Assembly: GCA_000149265.1 (NCBI GenBank)
Contig: CH002502.1
Coordinates: forward strand, 186,001-250,000
DNA length: 64,000 bases
From: Ciona savignyi
Lineage: Eukaryota; Chordata; Ascidiacea; Phlebobranchia; Cionidae
Direction of reading: 5' to 3'
Below, piece by piece: positions 10,171-20,394 of this stretch (position 1 is the first letter of the stretch; each line of letters starts with the position of its first letter). The notes below the pieces were generated by a model. The model was not told the origin of the DNA, made no database searches, and was given only the letters and a program-made list of their open reading frames with translations. The translations under genes and the position numbers were made by a program.

Positions 10171-12052
10171 ATGCGTTGTGTCTTCGTTCTAGCTCTCATC
10201 CTTGGGACCTCTTCGGCCGCCTCCATAGCGATGCCCGACCTGCCCTCAATCTTGAACATGCCAAAACTACCAGGTTAGTGATTTTTCTTCAAGTTTACAT
10301 AAATGAGCAATATTGTCCAATGAATTTTCGCATTAAAATATTAAAATGTTTCCAGGCATTCTGGGTGGTTCAAGCTTTGCAAGTGCTAGCGCTTCTGCAT
10401 CTGTTGGAGGTGCTGGAACTTTCTCAGACGACTCTACATCAACATCAAGTGCCTCTGCCAGCGCCTCTGCTAGCGCATCTGCTTCTTCCAGCAGTTCCTC
10501 AAGTTTCTCCCTCAATCCATGTGTGACAGAAACAGACGAGATCCCAATCGAGCCATGCGTAGATGAAATCACCGTCGAACCATGTGCCCCAATCCAATTG
10601 AGAAATGAGATCATTACCGAAGATGGTGAAAAAGTGACCGCCGATGATGACAGAATCGTCTGGAAAACCTTGACCGCCGCTGATCTTTGCAAACCACTTA
10701 AAACCGGCTATTTCCGCCGTCGTGTCACCCCAGTACGCGACCCATGCGCCCCATTAATCACAACTCTGGAACCATGCGCACCACCAGTAAATGTTTTCAA
10801 ACCATGCGAACCTGAAACATTCATCCCATGCCAAACCAAAACCGTTCTCCCATGCGCACCAAAAATATCTGTACCCTGCCGACCAGTAATCAGACGACCA
10901 TGTTACCCAACCATCCGAAGACCATGCGTACCAACCATCCGACGACCATGTATCCCATCCGTCCGAAGACCATGCGTACCAACCATTCGAAGACCATGTA
11001 TCCCATCTGTAAGACGACCTTGCATCCCATCTGTCCGACGACCATGTATCCCATCTGTCCGACGACCATGTATCCCATCTGTCCGACGACCATGTATCCC
11101 ATCTGTCCGACGACCATGTTACCCACGTCGCCAACAATTCCGATCATGTGCATCTGCGTCTGCATCTTCATCTACTAGTTTCGGCGGATGCGCCCCATCT
11201 GTTAGACGACCATGTTACCCACAATACAGACGACCATGTTACCCACAATACAGACGCCCTTGCTACCCAAGTAAATTTTAACATTTCCTAACATATTTAG
11301 CTTTTAATGAATTTTGTATTTTTGCAGCCAAAGTTATTCAGCCATGCGAACCAGTGGTAAAAGAAGAAGATCCATGCATTGACGTCATTGAAGATCCATG
11401 TATTGACGTCATTGAAGATCCATGCATTGACGTCATTGAAGATCCATGCATTGACGTCATTGAAGATCCATGCATTGACGTAATTGAAGATCCATGCGTT
11501 GAAATTGTTCAAGATCCATGTGTTGAAGTCATTGAAGAACCATGCGTTCAAGTCATTGAAGATCCATGCGTTGAAGTTGTTCAAGAACCATGCGTTGAAG
11601 TTGTTCAAGAACCATGCGTTGAAGTTGTTCAAGAACCATGCGTTGAAGTTGTTCAAGAACCATGTATTGAAGTTGTTAAAGAGCCATGCGTTGAACAAGT
11701 TATTGAGCCATGCGTTCAAAAATCCTTCGACTTCAAATTCCCAGACATGTCCAAATACTTCTCCGGTAGCTTCGGCACCTTCGGTTCATCCACCGGTGCA
11801 TCAGCCTCTGCTTCATCATCATCAACCTTCTCATCTTCCTCAAGCGCCTCTGCATCCTCAAGCGCCAGCGCTTACTCTTCAGTAGGCACCACAGTAAGTT
11901 ATATCCTTCCTCCTGGCTATGTTTTTAATTCGCATAGTTTACAGTAGTTAGCATTTCTGCTTCCTTACATATTTCAATGTTTTAAAGTTTAATAACATCT
12001 TGAAAATCTTTCCATGAAAATTGATTATAATTTGATTCTTTTTTAGATTTAA
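10171..12052 (+). CDS. Secreted Cys-Pro repeat protein with basic RRPC and acidic (D/E)PC arrays, 529 aa
   Basis: Four coding exons: 10171-10273, 10356-11270, 11328-11893, 12047-12052 (two codons, Ile-stop); untranslated exons follow (to 12091, then from 12231). The ATG at 10171 opens a clear signal peptide (about 17-20 residues). After it come an Ala/Ser-rich block, spaced Pro-Cys motifs, then 13 RRPC motifs mostly in a 7-8-residue repeat (RRPCIPSV, RRPCVPTI, RRPCYPQY). Exon 3 has 15 acidic octads (DPCIDVIE, EPCVEVVQ), then a Phe/Ser segment and another Ala/Ser block. The repeats are near-identical at DNA level (24-bp period in exon 3), pointing to recent expansion. Cys every eighth residue suggests a cross-linked extracellular or structural protein. 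I recognise no family and assign no specific function. Confidence 0.85.
10900..11267 (+). repeat. In-frame tandem repeat encoding RRPC(I/V/Y)P units
   Basis: Near-identical 24-bp units of the type CGACCATGTATCCCATCTGT are repeated about ten times to 11121, then three more after an Ala/Ser insert (11200-11267). Confidence 0.9.
11366..11716 (+). repeat. In-frame 24-bp tandem repeat encoding (D/E)PC octads
   Basis: Fifteen 24-bp units: the first five nearly identical (GATCCATGCATTGACGTCAT), the later ones of a second subtype (GAACCATGCGTTGAAGTTGT). The two subtypes form separate homogeneous blocks, as expected from local unit duplication. Confidence 0.95.
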
Positions 12053-12309
12053 GTCGTTTTATTAAAAACGCCGAAAAGAGCAGCTGTAGAGGTAAGTGAA
12101 ACATTTTATTAAATTAAAGTAAGTCCAGGCGATCTCTATTGGATAAAGCATATCTTTGATGGCACTATTTATTTTATATAGTCGCTTAAAAATATAATTG
12201 CTATATAACCTTCATTTCATTATTTTTCAGATAGAAATCGTAGATTTGTAGCGGATGTTACAAAGAAACTGCTCTGTGATCGAAGCAGAACACTGCTGTG
12301 TAGTTTTAA

Positions 12310-12315
12310 AATAAA
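12310..12315 (+). terminator. Polyadenylation signal AATAAA of the Cys-repeat gene
   Basis: AATAAA in the last, untranslated exon that begins at 12231 after TATTTTTCAG. Confidence 0.6.
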
Positions 12316-15152
12316 AGGCGTTTTCCTTTCTACCTTAATACTCCATCTATCTCTTTTCTATGCTTAGTACCTCTTTATTTCTTCGCAGTGTGGGTTATCT
12401 CAAGTGATATTGCTCTTCGTGGCTGGTGTGTCCTTACGATGGTTGCTTTAGTTTGAATAAACTTTGTGCCTTTTAAACGCCAAGAAAATTGTTTTTTTTT
12501 CATATGTTTCGGTGTTAAAGTAGTAAAGTAGTATGATAATTTAACCTCGGCTTTCTGCATGGATCTAGGGTCTAATAAATGGGGATTGAAATCGAACTTA
12601 GAACCTATTTGCTTCATACCCAGACTAGATCAGAGAACGACATTTGTCACTACACAGACGTTTACGTCGGCATTATTTTGAAGGTGGGACTTCGATGAAA
12701 AATAAATGTTCGGATGGGCAAATTTATTACAATTAATGATTGAACTAGAGAGTGTCAACCACGTGTTTAACCTCCACCATTTGTAAAACACATGTTGTAT
12801 TCCATATATTCATGGTACATGGTCCCTAACCACAATTTGTATTTATACACCGAGCATGTAGTTTGTTTCTGCAAGCATAAACGCATGGGTCCCATAGTTA
12901 ACCAAGCAAACTTATTGTCCATGTGCAGTTAAATAAAAGATAAAAGTCTTAAATTTACGAACATTTCACCCCAAATGTTTTAAATTAAAGCTTCTTTTCA
13001 AGCGCTGTAGTGAAATGAAGCTAAATTCCCAAAACAACCCGATTTATTTTTTCATGGTTTCAGGAAATTCCCCTGAGTTTAGTAGATAAGTTTCTGTTTT
13101 TATAAGGGACTCTATGTTATGTAACAATTCTTAAAGTTTTAATCTGATTTGTAGACTGCTTATTAGAGATGTCAGTGCGATATGGCATGTCTGTTACAAT
13201 CATAATTAAGGAAAATATCTTCGTTTTCAAGGAAATTACCCTAAGTAAATGTTTTCTTTTATTTACTTGGCCCAGAGTGTCTAATGGTCTAACAATTCAC
13301 CGAATCTAATCAAAATCAGAGCAGCCGTTCAAGCGCTATGTCCAAAAAAGGCTATTTTTTTAGAAAAAAACAGCGTTTTGGTTTTTAACATCCTAGGGAA
13401 ATTCCCCTGGATTTATCTTCCAAAATTTTAGTTTCTGCATATCTAAACCATGTTGTATAAAAAATGTCCAATTTTCGTTGCGATTCCATTACTCCTTCTG
13501 GTAGATGTTGGGGCGACATTCCATGCCAGTCAAACCTTTGACGAAAATAAAATGAAAAAAAAACGGACAAAAACAATATGTGTCCCATTTTTCCAAATGG
13601 GACCCATAATAACCATGTATCAACAATTGGGGAAACGAGGTTTTGCTAGGTTCTCCCGCCATTGAAAATTAACATATTTAGTTCTATATCCTATGCTTTC
13701 ACCATGTCGTATACTTGTACCCAATATAGTGTTTTGTTTATAAACGACCAGAGTAAGGCAATATTATTTATAGTCTAAGCTCGTTTTCGTATAACATAGA
13801 CAGTTGAAAAAAAAATTTTCTTATGTTTAATCACAAGGTAGAGTATTAAAAAATACAAACTTGAGTAAATAGAAAATTAAAGTAAATCAGCCCCGTTCCC
13901 CATGTGTTTAAAAAATAACGACACAGATGTCATCTGTTTTTGTTACCACAGCGGTCCATTTAAAAATCAACAACATGATAAACGTCACAATAAAAAGGGT
14001 TTTGCAGGAATTTTAGTCTTGTTCGTTTAGAAAATCGCTTCAAACGCTTTACATTTCGCTTAAAACACTAACTTTGTATCAGAAACAGGGGTATGCTAGA
14101 TCAAAGAAGTACTAAACCTACAAAAAGCATTGTGTGTATTCTTTATTTGCTTGATGGTCTGAATTATGATGATGATTTATGTTTATATGTTGTTTTAAAA
14201 AATGCCTCGCTAGTATAAAACGGTGACTAGAAATGTTAATAATTGAACTGGCAGAAACATGAACCAGATATCACTATTTAAAAGCACATAATTTCCATTG
14301 GTAAAATCGAAATGTAAATAATGCAGTGTTATCGTGTTAATAGAACGCTACTAGAAGAATAGGCGGTTTTAACAGACAATTATTCGTTGCAAAAGGTTAA
14401 AAATTTTGGCCATGACCTGTAAAGTAACATTTTTTCTGCAATAAAATAAATAAAGTGTCACGGAGAAAAGTTTATATGTTACCAGAAAGTTTTTGTGAGC
14501 TATTTTATACTTCTCATAGCCCCATATGAAAAGTATGTCACTTTTCGCCGAGATCTCGAGTGTGTACGCACCAAATATTTAAGTGTGCAGTGTGCAAAAG
14601 TTTAAGAGTGTACACTTAAAGTGTGCACACAATCCCCTTTTTATTACGGTTTAATCAAAATCTTAAACAAACTTTTTTATTCTATCCTAAATCTATCGTG
14701 TCCGTCAGCTAACATATCTATCTACATAACAAAAAATGTACCGATAGTAAATTACCCGAGGTCCAGAGGTAGGTTTACAGGTTTGTTGGAAGTTATACGA
14801 TGTTTATGTTTAAAACGTAAGGCGGGTCAACATAAGCTCACGAGCAGGCACACTGTTGGTTTGTTTCTCATATAAGCTGGCTCCCGAGCGTATGCTCAGT
14901 ATAAAGAAACAATCACCTGTCCGTCAGATCGCGAGCGTGTGCAAAGACGCAGGGAAATAAAACTCGAGTTTGCAGCTGCCGTACTTTCCATACTGTATAT
15001 ATCTGATATTTTATATCCAATTCTACCCTGTTAGATACTCAATAGATTGATTTGTATGAAGTAGCCGTTCATAGTTCTGTACTCTCTTCTGCTATCTGGT
15101 GTTTCAATTCAAAGCTTTTATATTGGTTTGTTGATACAAAAAGCTACGCACT
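12316..15152. other. Intergenic, no supported gene
   Basis: AT-rich. It contains repeat D copy 2 (about 12735-13110, with further GGAAATTCCCCT relatives near 13230 and 13393) and, at 14465-14520, a segment also found in CENP-A intron 3. Short open frames here show no splice or motif support. Confidence 0.6.
12735..13110. repeat. Dispersed repeat D, copy 2
   Basis: Shares an ordered series of motifs with 2035-2600 (AACTAGAGA, TCCACCAT, GGTCCCTAACCACAATT, TTTGTTTCTGCAAG, GGAAATTCCCCT). Confidence 0.45.
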
Positions 15153-17538
15153 ATGCCACGATCATCACAGATCAGCACTCCAGGTGAGCTATTGACATCT
15201 TTATACTCCGTTTCCTGTGGTGATCAAATCTGTTACAATCAATAAACACTAGACATCTATTAAACACAATAAAAATGGTCTTTGTATACCAAATGATATA
15301 AGTATAAATGGGCTAAATGTACCTAGGAAGTTTTGTTTATAAAAAGTTGAGTTGCTAGTATCTTGCCACACAGTTTTTTAAACAGGTCATTTGCAATAGT
15401 CACAATTTGCCCAATCCGCATGTTTAACACCCGGGCAGTTGTCCGGCCAGTTAGCCTGGCGGTTTAGTGCGTCGCCTTTCAATCGAAAGGTTGCAGGTGC
15501 GAGTCGGTTGTGTTCTTGGGCAAGGCACTTTACGGACTTTGCCTTAACCCAGCAGATTCCTGGGTTCTACCAAATTAAAGTAACGTGTCTATCATAGGCC
15601 TACACAATGCAATAGCTCCGGTAAACCCAACGGTTGGCGCGAGGTGATCTGAGGATTGCCCGTGTGTAAACCCCCTTGGTTTTTCGATTCATGAGAATAA
15701 ACCTGTTTATCCTATCCAATTGTGTGTTAACCCCCTTGGTTTTCCCACTTCCTGGAATAAACATGAATATCCTGTCCTATTATCCACCACCTCCTTCTTA
15801 GGGTCATCTGCTCGAAAATCATCAAAATCCCGAAGAATTCCAACACCATCATCTGGATCTGCAAAGCGTAAATCAAATGTCCCAAAGAAAAAATCCCCAG
15901 GTTTTAAAAATAATTGTTTATCGCTTAAATTGTAGTATTTTTTTGGAAAAAGTTTTCTACTTAGTATTGTTTGTTTTATTCAAGAATATTCTTTGTCCAT
16001 TTTTGATTTGCAAAAAAACCAAGACATTAAAAAGACTTGCTTACAAATATTTAGTTAAAATAAAAACCTTTTTTTGAAATAAATGCATTTTATTAGCATT
16101 GTAGACCAATTAGGTGAAGCCTATAATACAATTTGGTGGTAATGGCATATGAAATGCTGTATCTATGTATAAACAAATCAGTCTCCATTAAATCCATAAA
16201 CATGTACATTGTACATGGTCTTCAAATTTAAATACGTACATAAAATGTATTCAATTTTATTTTTTAATTCACCACAGTTCAACCTCCAAGAACACATGTA
16301 AGACCAGGTGCTAAAACAATGCAAGAAATAAGAAAGATGCAAACTTCATCCAAACTCTGCATAAGGAAACTACCATTCAGCAGATTGGTAATGATAAATG
16401 ACATGAGTTAGAATGATTTTAATGGTAGTAAGTTTCACTAGGTTGACTATATCAACTTGTAGTGATAATACTGGTGGAATAATTTGAAACCATTTACTTT
16501 TTACTTTCCTGGTGTGTCAGGCTGGTTGACTTTCATACCAGGCACATAGTCGGTAGGTTGTGGGTTCAAACCAACCGCTCACAGGGCAAACTCTATGAAG
16601 TTTGCATAACCCCATGGTTAAATATCCCCATATATTAGTTTTCAATAGCTGCAGTCAACCATCTGTGTCCATGGACCATAACTTGCATGTTTTATAAATC
16701 CTCCAACCCGGTGAATATATGGCTTCTACTAAAACTAAAATCATGCTTTTAAAATCATCTATAACACACCGCAATAGCTCTTTTAACGAATTGGTTGACA
16801 CGATCTGATGAATTGTTTGTGCGATAGCAATCATCTCTACCCATTTACAGTATAAAACAAAAATATCCTATTTAAATCTGTCTTCCCACAAAACTACTTC
16901 TTTCTAAAACATCTACTGCAAACATATTTTGCTATTCGGATAGATGTGTTGTGCAGTGTTGACATATGTGCTATGGTTTTTGTATCAGATCTATTCATTA
17001 TTTACAACCTGGTTTTGGTTAAACTGCTAAAAGCATCAAAATTTATTCAAAACTATTTTTAAAAAAACATCCAACTTTATCCAACAATTTTCTAAATAAA
17101 AGCCTCAAAATCTAGGTAAAAGTTTATATGTCACCAGAAAGTTCTTGTGAGCCATTTTATACTTCTAATAACGAGTAATTTTGTTAGTAATACGCACCTC
17201 CATTAGTAAAAGTACGCCAACTTTGCGCCAAGTGCTCAGTATTTATCATTATGCACACCGCTGACAAAGTAAAACCGCTAAATGTTTTTTAAGATTTTTT
17301 TAATATTCTTAATAAAAGCCTCAAAATCCAGGTAAGGGAGATTCAGTATAACATCAACCCTCGTGTGACATGTTGGCAAAGCATAGCCATCCAGGCCTTG
17401 CATGAGGCAGCTGAAGCTTATCTCGTTCGCTTCCTTGAAGATTGTAACTTGGCCGCCAAATTCACCAAGAGAGTCACCGTCATGGCACAAGATACTCAGT
17501 TTGTTCGCATTATGCGTCTCAGAAACGGAATTGAATGA
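15153..17538 (+). CDS. CENPA: Centromeric histone H3 variant CENP-A (CenH3), 148 aa
   Basis: Four exons: 15153-15183, 15802-15900, 16278-16387, 17332-17538; all phases agree. It replaces H3 in centromeric nucleosomes and marks the site of kinetochore assembly. The N-tail (1-52) is short, Ser/Arg/Lys-rich and unlike canonical H3. The histone fold starts at RPGAKTMQEIRKMQ (52-65), followed by LCIRKLPFSRLVREI (70-84). Loop 1 is one residue longer than in H3 and has Trp95 where H3 has Phe (VTCWQS), then ALHEAAEAYLV, the FLEDCNLAAK helix and KRVTVMAQD. The tail ends in RNGIE. A longer loop 1, a divergent tail and introns within the fold separate CenH3 from replication-type H3. Only the gene symbol's species form is uncertain. 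Confidence 0.93.
15440..15781 (+). repeat. SINE with duplicated 3' end, in CENP-A intron 1
   Basis: Head GGCCAGTTAGCCTGGCGG, box-B region GAAAGGTTGCAGGTGCGAG, then two successive copies of the tail (AACCCCCTTGGTTTT..ATAAACNTG) ending just before the exon-2 acceptor. Confidence 0.85.
16528..16830 (+). repeat. Diverged SINE-like element in CENP-A intron 3
   Basis: A tRNA-like head with GTTGTGGGTTCAAACCAACC is followed by weak matches to the SINE centre and tail (TTCTACTAAAACTAAAATC, ACACCGCAATAGCTC). It may be a separate subfamily. Confidence 0.5.
17095..17335. mobile_element. Insertion in CENP-A intron 3 flanked by a 25-bp direct repeat that includes the splice acceptor
   Basis: The 25 bases at 17095-17119 (AATAAAAGCCTCAAAATC-) recur at 17311-17335 with one difference, and the second copy contains the exon-4 acceptor and first exon bases. 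Between them is about 190 bp, including GTTTATATGTCACCAGAAAG, which is also found at 14469-14490. The layout fits an insertion with target duplication, or a tandem duplication. Confidence 0.5.
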
Positions 17539-17652
17539 ACTCTGTCTCTTATATCATATCATGGTCTTCAATATAAGAGTATCAATAATAATGTTGCGCC
17601 GATTTTAACGTTTTACTGCCATTTTTATGTGAAAATATTTGTTCTTGATTTT

Positions 17653-17658
17653 ATTAAA
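17653..17658 (+). terminator. Candidate polyadenylation signal ATTAAA of CENP-A
   Basis: Variant signal 115 bases after the CENP-A stop; no AATAAA is closer. Confidence 0.35.
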
Positions 17659-17897
17659 GTGAACTTTTTATGTGTGGACTTATTTGGACTGTGTGCATAT
17701 GGTGGACTTTCCGTATAGCCCATTACATTTCGTTGAAGTACACGTTTGTAGTGAAACGGCTATATATAACTGTAATTAAATAGAAAATTGGCCGACCAAG
17801 ACAGTGTAGATGCCGATCTAAAAAGTCTGCTTCAATCGAAATAATTAAAATGTGGGTAACCGACAGGTATAAAATCCACTTTTGTATGTATGTTTTT

Positions 17898-18158
17898 AGG
17901 ATAGGAGATTCATGTTTATCCCCGTGGATGGGAAAACTAAGGTGTATAACACACGGGCAATAGTCAGATCACCTAGCGCCCACCTATATCACCTAGCGCG
18001 GGTTACCGGAGCTATTGTAATGTGTTGTGTATGAATCACACGTTCCTTTAATTTAGTAGACCCCATTAATCCGCTTGGCTCAGGCAATTTCAGTTAAATA
18101 ACTTGCCAAACACAAAAGAGACGCACTGAAAGCCACCAGACTAATCTGTCGGACATTG
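17898..18158 (-). repeat. SINE
   Basis: AGGATAGGAGATTCATGTTT tail at the low end through to the ACCAGACTAATCTGTCGGAC head; the GCGCC region carries a small internal duplication. Confidence 0.8.
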
Positions 18159-19144
18159 TTGCGCTTACATCGGCCAGATCGTTGTCCCTAGTTTGATTGC
18201 CAGTTTATAAACAATAACTTGCGTGTCAACACACAAGACTGGTATAAATAATATTGTCCGAAAATATTATAACCCGAGACGAATATTCGTGTTATAACGC
18301 CATTACCTTATCTACATCCCTGGGATATTAAGTACGAATATCCATAATCTTGCCAACACCGGTGCAAAGAGTGTTCAGGAATCAGGATCGAGTTTCGAAC
18401 ACATCATCCTTTACTTGGTGCATTTTATATCCTTTATGCCTCATACACAGAGTAAAATCGAAATTAAAAGGGGTGGGGGGTGTTGGGTTAGCATATCTAA
18501 ACATGGTTCTCATAGCTAATCGGTCCCGCAACAACACCCAGCGATAACAATCTTAAAATCAAATTCTTAAGTTCAATATCGTACGAAGAATACCTGATAC
18601 TTGCTCGGCAAATGTGTAGCGGCTCTTTACTTATAATTTATCTTTTGAGACATTTAACCAACGCAGACACCCAGCGTTTACTTTATTTATACGTTTGACT
18701 TCAATACATCAACGATAAAGGTTAAATTGAATATACTTTAAGCAAATCGACCACTTTGGTAAATTAACGTTTAATGGGCTATTGGGTACGTTAGTACCTC
18801 GATTCCACTTCCAGGTTAGGCCTAATGGCGAAAGCATAAAATGCTAACTAAATAGCTGTGTATTTTTTGTTTATGGACAGGATCTCTTATAGCGGTTCGC
18901 CATGAAAATATCCAATATATGATTTCTAAACACGAACAATAGATATTGTTTAAACTTATTGGAACTTGATGTTGTTTCTTAGTCTGCATTGTAAATTAGA
19001 GATCGGCGGTGGCCAGATGCAATCCAATGGTTGTGTTTGATGCAACCGCTTTGGTCGTGGGTGTTTGTTTCTTATTTTGAACTTAAGCACACGATATTAT
19101 GATGTAACAAATCGCTGCGCCGGCTAGCGAGCATATCACCGTTT

Positions 19145-19418
19145 TTTTTTATCAATTAAATATTTTGTTTATATGAATGGGTCGCGTTAACCATTCGGCC
19201 ACACGGCCGTTCATCGAGTTTTTTTACTGGCTTTAGTTTTGAATTAAGGATGGGCTTGTTGCTAAGACTCATTTTTGTATATAAGTCGGTATATGTATCG
19301 GTCGCGCTATCCATTCGGCCAAACGACCATACCGTTTAACGAGTTTTTGTTTACCGAGCCAAGTTTTGAACCCATGATGGGCTCGTTATGAGGAATTTTT
19401 TTTGTATAGGACTCGGTA
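19145..19418 (-). repeat. Cluster of three family-2 tRNA-Ser/Leu-like repeats
   Basis: Three adjacent copies with GTCGGTATATGTATCGGTCG or GGGTCGCGTTAACCATTCGG motifs and CCAAGTTTTGAACCCATGAT box-B complements. Confidence 0.6.
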
Positions 19419-19419
19419 A

Positions 19420-19722
19420 CAGTCAGGCCGATTGGTCTAGTAGTGGTTAAGTGCGTCGCCTTTCATTCGAAAGGTTGCAGGTGCGAAACTGGTCGCTAGC
19501 TAGTCGGTTGTGTCCTTGGGCAAGGCACTTTACGGACATTGCCTGAACCCAGCGGATTAATGGGTTCTACCAAATTAAAGTAACGTGTCTATCATAGGCC
19601 TACACAATGCAATAGCTCCGGTAAACCGACGGTGGGCGCGAGGTGTTCTGACGATTGCCCGTATGTTTACCTCCTTGGTTTTCCTATTCTCGGGGATAAA
19701 CATGAACATCCTATCCTTTCCT
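19420..19722 (+). repeat. SINE, best-preserved full-length plus-strand copy
   Basis: Starts GGCCGATTGGTCTAGTAGTG, box B GAAAGGTTGCAGGTGCGAAA, centre TGTCCTTGGGCAAGGCAC, tail GGGGATAAACATGAACATCC then TATCC. Useful as a reference for the family. Confidence 0.9.
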
Positions 19723-20394
19723 AACATTTTAATATTAAGATTTCTATGGCAACCCTTAAAAAAATATTTGCGATGTCTGTGTTTTATCTACACCAGAGGG
19801 TATTCCCCAAAATGTGACACAAAAATTTTAGTTTTCAGGAAAGAAAAAACAACTACGTTTTGGATCAATGAGGTTATTCGGTAAGAATTTAGTAAATAAG
19901 ATATTAAATTAATTAATGAACGAGTTTGCAATGTTTCTACTAGATTAATGCGTTCTATAAAAAATTAAAATCATGTCTCTTTCGTACAACACATTGGAAT
20001 AGCTCCAGACTCCTGTAACCCGACGATTGGCTCGAAATAATCTCACAGTTTAGAATTTACTTTTAGTATTTACTCTTAAAACGGTTTGAAAAATTATATT
20101 TGGGTGGTTCATCAGTTGACCGTGGACTACTTTTCGAATGGTTCGTGTGTAAACTCAGTCAGTTCTAATAGGTAAATGGTTGGTATTTGAAATAGATATT
20201 TATAAGTTAGACTATACAGATATTTAAACCCCCTATTTTATCGCTCCAACAACCGTCTTTGCCTCTGGTCTTCCACCAATTGACCATCCCATCCACAGCA
20301 ATGTATGTGTAGTGTGTATAACACATTGTAACAAAGTTGTTTATCATCATTCTTGATTTGACCGTAAAGTGTTGAATCCGATTCATTTTGAAAC

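Larger units (their letters stand above)
17659..20394. other. Intergenic between CENP-A and LEO1; repeats only
   Basis: Holds SINE copies (17898-18158 minus, 19420-19722 plus, 19925-20060 partial) and a cluster of three family-2 tRNA-like repeats (about 19145-19418, minus). No splice-supported coding sequence is seen. Confidence 0.6.

Noticed and set aside
10754..11719. Several long repetitive open frames opposite or out of frame with the Cys-repeat gene
   Set aside because: A 24-bp repeat keeps every frame open; only the plus frame joining the signal-peptide exon has matching splice phases.
15440..15520. tRNA-like sequences (here and in other SINE heads) as functional tRNA genes
   Set aside because: The heads continue directly into the conserved SINE body, lack a proper acceptor stem and recur many times with mutations.
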